Source: JADFAK01 sp047615865
Lineage (GTDB): Bacteria; Bacteroidota; Bacteroidia; Flavobacteriales_D; Sanyastnellaceae
Assembly: GCA_047615865.1 (NCBI GenBank)
Contig: JBLHIB010000157.1
Coordinates: 1-6,585 of the forward strand
Length of the DNA stretch: 6,585 bases
Reading direction: 5' to 3'
A program made the translations under genes and the position numbers. The notes beneath the pieces were generated by a model. It worked only from the letters and a program-made list of their open reading frames with translations. It was not told the origin of the DNA and searched no databases. Positions 5,252 to 6,585 of this stretch are shown piece by piece. Within the stretch, counting starts at the first letter, position 1, and the number at the start of each line of letters is the position of its first letter.

Positions 5252-6274
5252 TCAGGCCCAAACCTTTGTTCCTTCCGAACAGTTCCGACAAATATCGATT
5301 TGATCCCTTCCATGGAGAAGGTTCTTGCGAAAACCGTAATAGACTGGTCCGCTCCATATTTCGGCAAATTTTTTGTTCTTCAGATCGCCCATTCTATGCT
5401 CGGCATCTTTGTCAAAGCAGCAAGGTACAACTAAGCCGTCCCACGTGATTACGCATGAACTCCACATTCTCCAACACTGGTTGATGAGTTTGTTCTTCAC
5501 CGCCCAAGTCCCATCAGCCAATTGCTTGTATCTGCTGTATTCCGTGTTCTCAGGAATTAAGGGATTGCCATTTTTGTAATCGTAAACTTGAGCTGTTTTA
5601 TATCTTACCTCATCGACTCCTAGCTCATTGGCCAATTCTTCTACCTCTGCTATTTGGTGCTCATTGGGCCGAACGATCAAATATTGAAAAATCACGTGAG
5701 GCGTGGCAGAATTGAGTTTCTTTTTCCATTCAATGACACGCTTTGTCCCTTCGATGACTTTTTCCAACTTACCATTTATACGATACTGCTGGTATACTTC
5801 TTGGGTAGTTCCGTCTATGGAAACAATCAATCGGTCCAGACCAGACTCTACGGTTTCTCGTGCTTTGGCATCATCCAAAAAGTGAGCATTCGTAGACGTG
5901 GCCGTGTACATTCCTTTTTCACTGGCTTTCTTCACCATTTTCAAAAAATCCGGATTGATGTAGGGTTCTCCTTGAAAATAAAAAGTCAGGTAAAGGGCCG
6001 TACTGTGAATTTCGGCTAGGAATTTTTCAAAGCGATCGGTCTTCAAGTTTCCTGTTGGGCGAGTGAATTGTTTGAGTCCAGATGGACATTCAGGACAACC
6101 TAAATTGCATGCAGTGGTAGGCTCAAGCGACAAACTGATAGGCTTGCCCCATACAACTGGCCTTTTGGTCAATCGAGAGATGTGGTAGCTTACCCAAATA
6201 AGCACACCATTAAGCACTCGCCTGAAGGTGAGCTTGCTGAACAGGTTCTTTCTATCTAGGTTTTCATTGGCCAT
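5252..6274 (-). CDS. Radical SAM/SPASM domain protein
   Basis: A 340-residue protein, complete. The radical SAM cluster motif is CNLGCPEC, with Cys56, Cys60 and Cys63 binding the 4Fe-4S cluster that cleaves S-adenosylmethionine. FYFQGEP (98-104) stands at the usual GGE SAM-binding position. The TIM-barrel part runs to about 230. The C-terminal SPASM part carries Cys267, Cys274, Cys285, Cys286, Cys329 and Cys332, expected to bind auxiliary iron-sulfur clusters, with the typical WDGLVVPCC, MGDLKN and FAEIW segments. The first 45 residues are basic and amphipathic/hydrophobic (RRVLNGVLIWVSYHISRLTKRP) and may lie on the membrane. SPASM enzymes modify peptides or other large or small substrates. 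No precursor peptide gene is visible nearby, so the substrate is unknown. The start is ATG at 6274. It is separated from the sigma operon by 330 bp and is probably transcribed alone. Confidence 0.92.
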   Translation of the reverse strand: MANENLDRKNLFSKLTFRRVLNGVLIWVSYHISRLTKRPVVWGKPISLSLEPTTACNLGCPECPSGLKQFTRPTGNLKTDRFEKFLAEIHSTALYLTFYFQGEPYINPDFLKMVKKASEKGMYTATSTNAHFLDDAKARETVESGLDRLIVSIDGTTQEVYQQYRINGKLEKVIEGTKRVIEWKKKLNSATPHVIFQYLIVRPNEHQIAEVEELANELGVDEVRYKTAQVYDYKNGNPLIPENTEYSRYKQLADGTWAVKNKLINQCWRMWSSCVITWDGLVVPCCFDKDAEHRMGDLKNKKFAEIWSGPVYYGFRKNLLHGRDQIDICRNCSEGTKVWA

Positions 6275-6278
6275 CCTA

Positions 6279-6305
6279 CAAATTTAAGAAAAGACCTCGG
6301 AGCAA
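6279..6305 (-). promoter_or_regulatory. Candidate promoter very close to the radical SAM start
   Basis: The minus strand has TAAATTTG (6286-6279), an exact TAnnTTTG match, with TTG at 6305-6303 and a 16-nt spacer, slightly short. The -7 box ends 4 nt before the ATG, so transcription would begin at or just inside the start codon, implying a leaderless message. It may also be a chance match. Confidence 0.35.
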
Positions 6306-6353
6306 TGGCGCATAATGTGGGGAGTCTTGCTTTTACATCATTATCTTCGTGCC

Positions 6354-6585
6354 ATGATTTCCATCGGTAAGACCCTTATCTCAACAGAGATTTTCGACAA
6401 ACAGTTTGTCTGCGACCTAAGCGCTTGCAAAGGCCAGTGTTGCATTGACGGCGAGTCGGGGGCTCCTTTGAACGAGGACGAACTCGAAAAACTTGATGAA
6501 GTCATTGACGAGGTTCGTCCTTACATGCGCAAGGAAGGACTTGAATCGATCGAAAAACATGGCTTGTACGAAATAGACATGGACG
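6354..6585 (+). CDS. DUF3109 family cysteine-cluster protein, N-terminal part only
   Basis: The frame is open from ATG at 6354 to the right edge, giving 77 complete codons. The N-terminus carries the family hallmark CDLSACKGQCCIDGESGAPL, with Cys20, Cys25, Cys29 and Cys30, like the metal-binding cysteine cluster of DUF3109 (PF11307) and the related YkgJ-type zinc/iron-chelating domains. An acidic helical stretch follows (LNEDELEKLDEVIDEVRPYMRKEG). Family members run to roughly 190 residues and are common in Bacteroidota; the function is not established. An in-frame ATG at 6315 would add 13 residues (MWGVLLLHHYLRA), but the family normally begins with an MI.I...L sequence, which supports 6354. 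It diverges from the radical SAM gene across 79 bp. Confidence 0.9.
   Translation, partial: MISIGKTLISTEIFDKQFVCDLSACKGQCCIDGESGAPLNEDELEKLDEVIDEVRPYMRKEGLESIEKHGLYEIDMD

Noticed and set aside
5143..5367. Minus-strand 74-residue ORF across the end of the radical SAM gene
   Set aside because: It overlaps the SPASM cysteine region in another frame and has no recognisable features.
5654..6019. Plus-strand 121-residue ORF
   Set aside because: It lies wholly antisense to the radical SAM gene, whose motifs are unmistakable; it has no recognisable domain.
6315..6356. ATG at 6315 as start of the DUF3109 gene
   Set aside because: In frame, but the 13 added residues do not fit the family N-terminus, which begins at the 6354 ATG.

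Overview
The window looks like chromosomal DNA of a Bacteroidota bacterium, most likely Flavobacteriales. The evidence is a Bacteroidetes-type ECF sigma factor followed by a membrane-anchored beta-barrel protein and a PKD-like lipoprotein, a DUF3109 protein, a radical SAM/SPASM protein of a type common in this phylum, and sequences matching the Bacteroidetes promoter consensus (TTG, then TAnnTTTG). I see no rRNA, tRNA, CRISPR array, insertion sequence or integrase.

Layout. Positions 1-1137 (minus) hold a polytopic membrane protein of the UPF0104 / lysylphosphatidylglycerol-synthase-transmembrane (flippase-like) family, cut by the left edge. Its upstream region (1138-1304) has a textbook promoter, a small hairpin, a four-codon ATG...TAG frame and a TTG start. 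A possible 74-residue single-TM protein (1308-1532, plus) ends 2 bp short of the next, convergent gene.

Positions 1535-4921 (minus) form a tight three-gene operon. An ECF sigma factor (TTG start) overlaps by 17 nt a 554-residue protein with a short cytoplasmic N-terminus, one TM helix, a long acidic linker and a C-terminal outer-membrane beta-barrel. Two nucleotides later comes a PKD-like lipoprotein. Upstream of the operon, 330 bp without a gene (4922-5251) contain a perfect 7+7 bp palindrome, an 11-bp inverted repeat with a nested stem, and four copies of AGTTCA.

Positions 5252-6274 (minus) encode a radical SAM/SPASM protein. Divergent from it, a DUF3109 protein (6354 onward, plus) is cut by the right edge.

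How they may work together. The most interesting unit is the sigma operon. The barrel protein could physically bridge both membranes, with its short cytoplasmic N-terminus acting on the co-encoded sigma factor and the barrel and lipoprotein sensing or acting at the outer membrane. This is an inference from gene order and domain layout; nothing in the sequence proves the signalling. A second point of interest is an EF-hand/dockerin-like calcium-loop motif in the first extracytoplasmic segment of the flippase-like protein.
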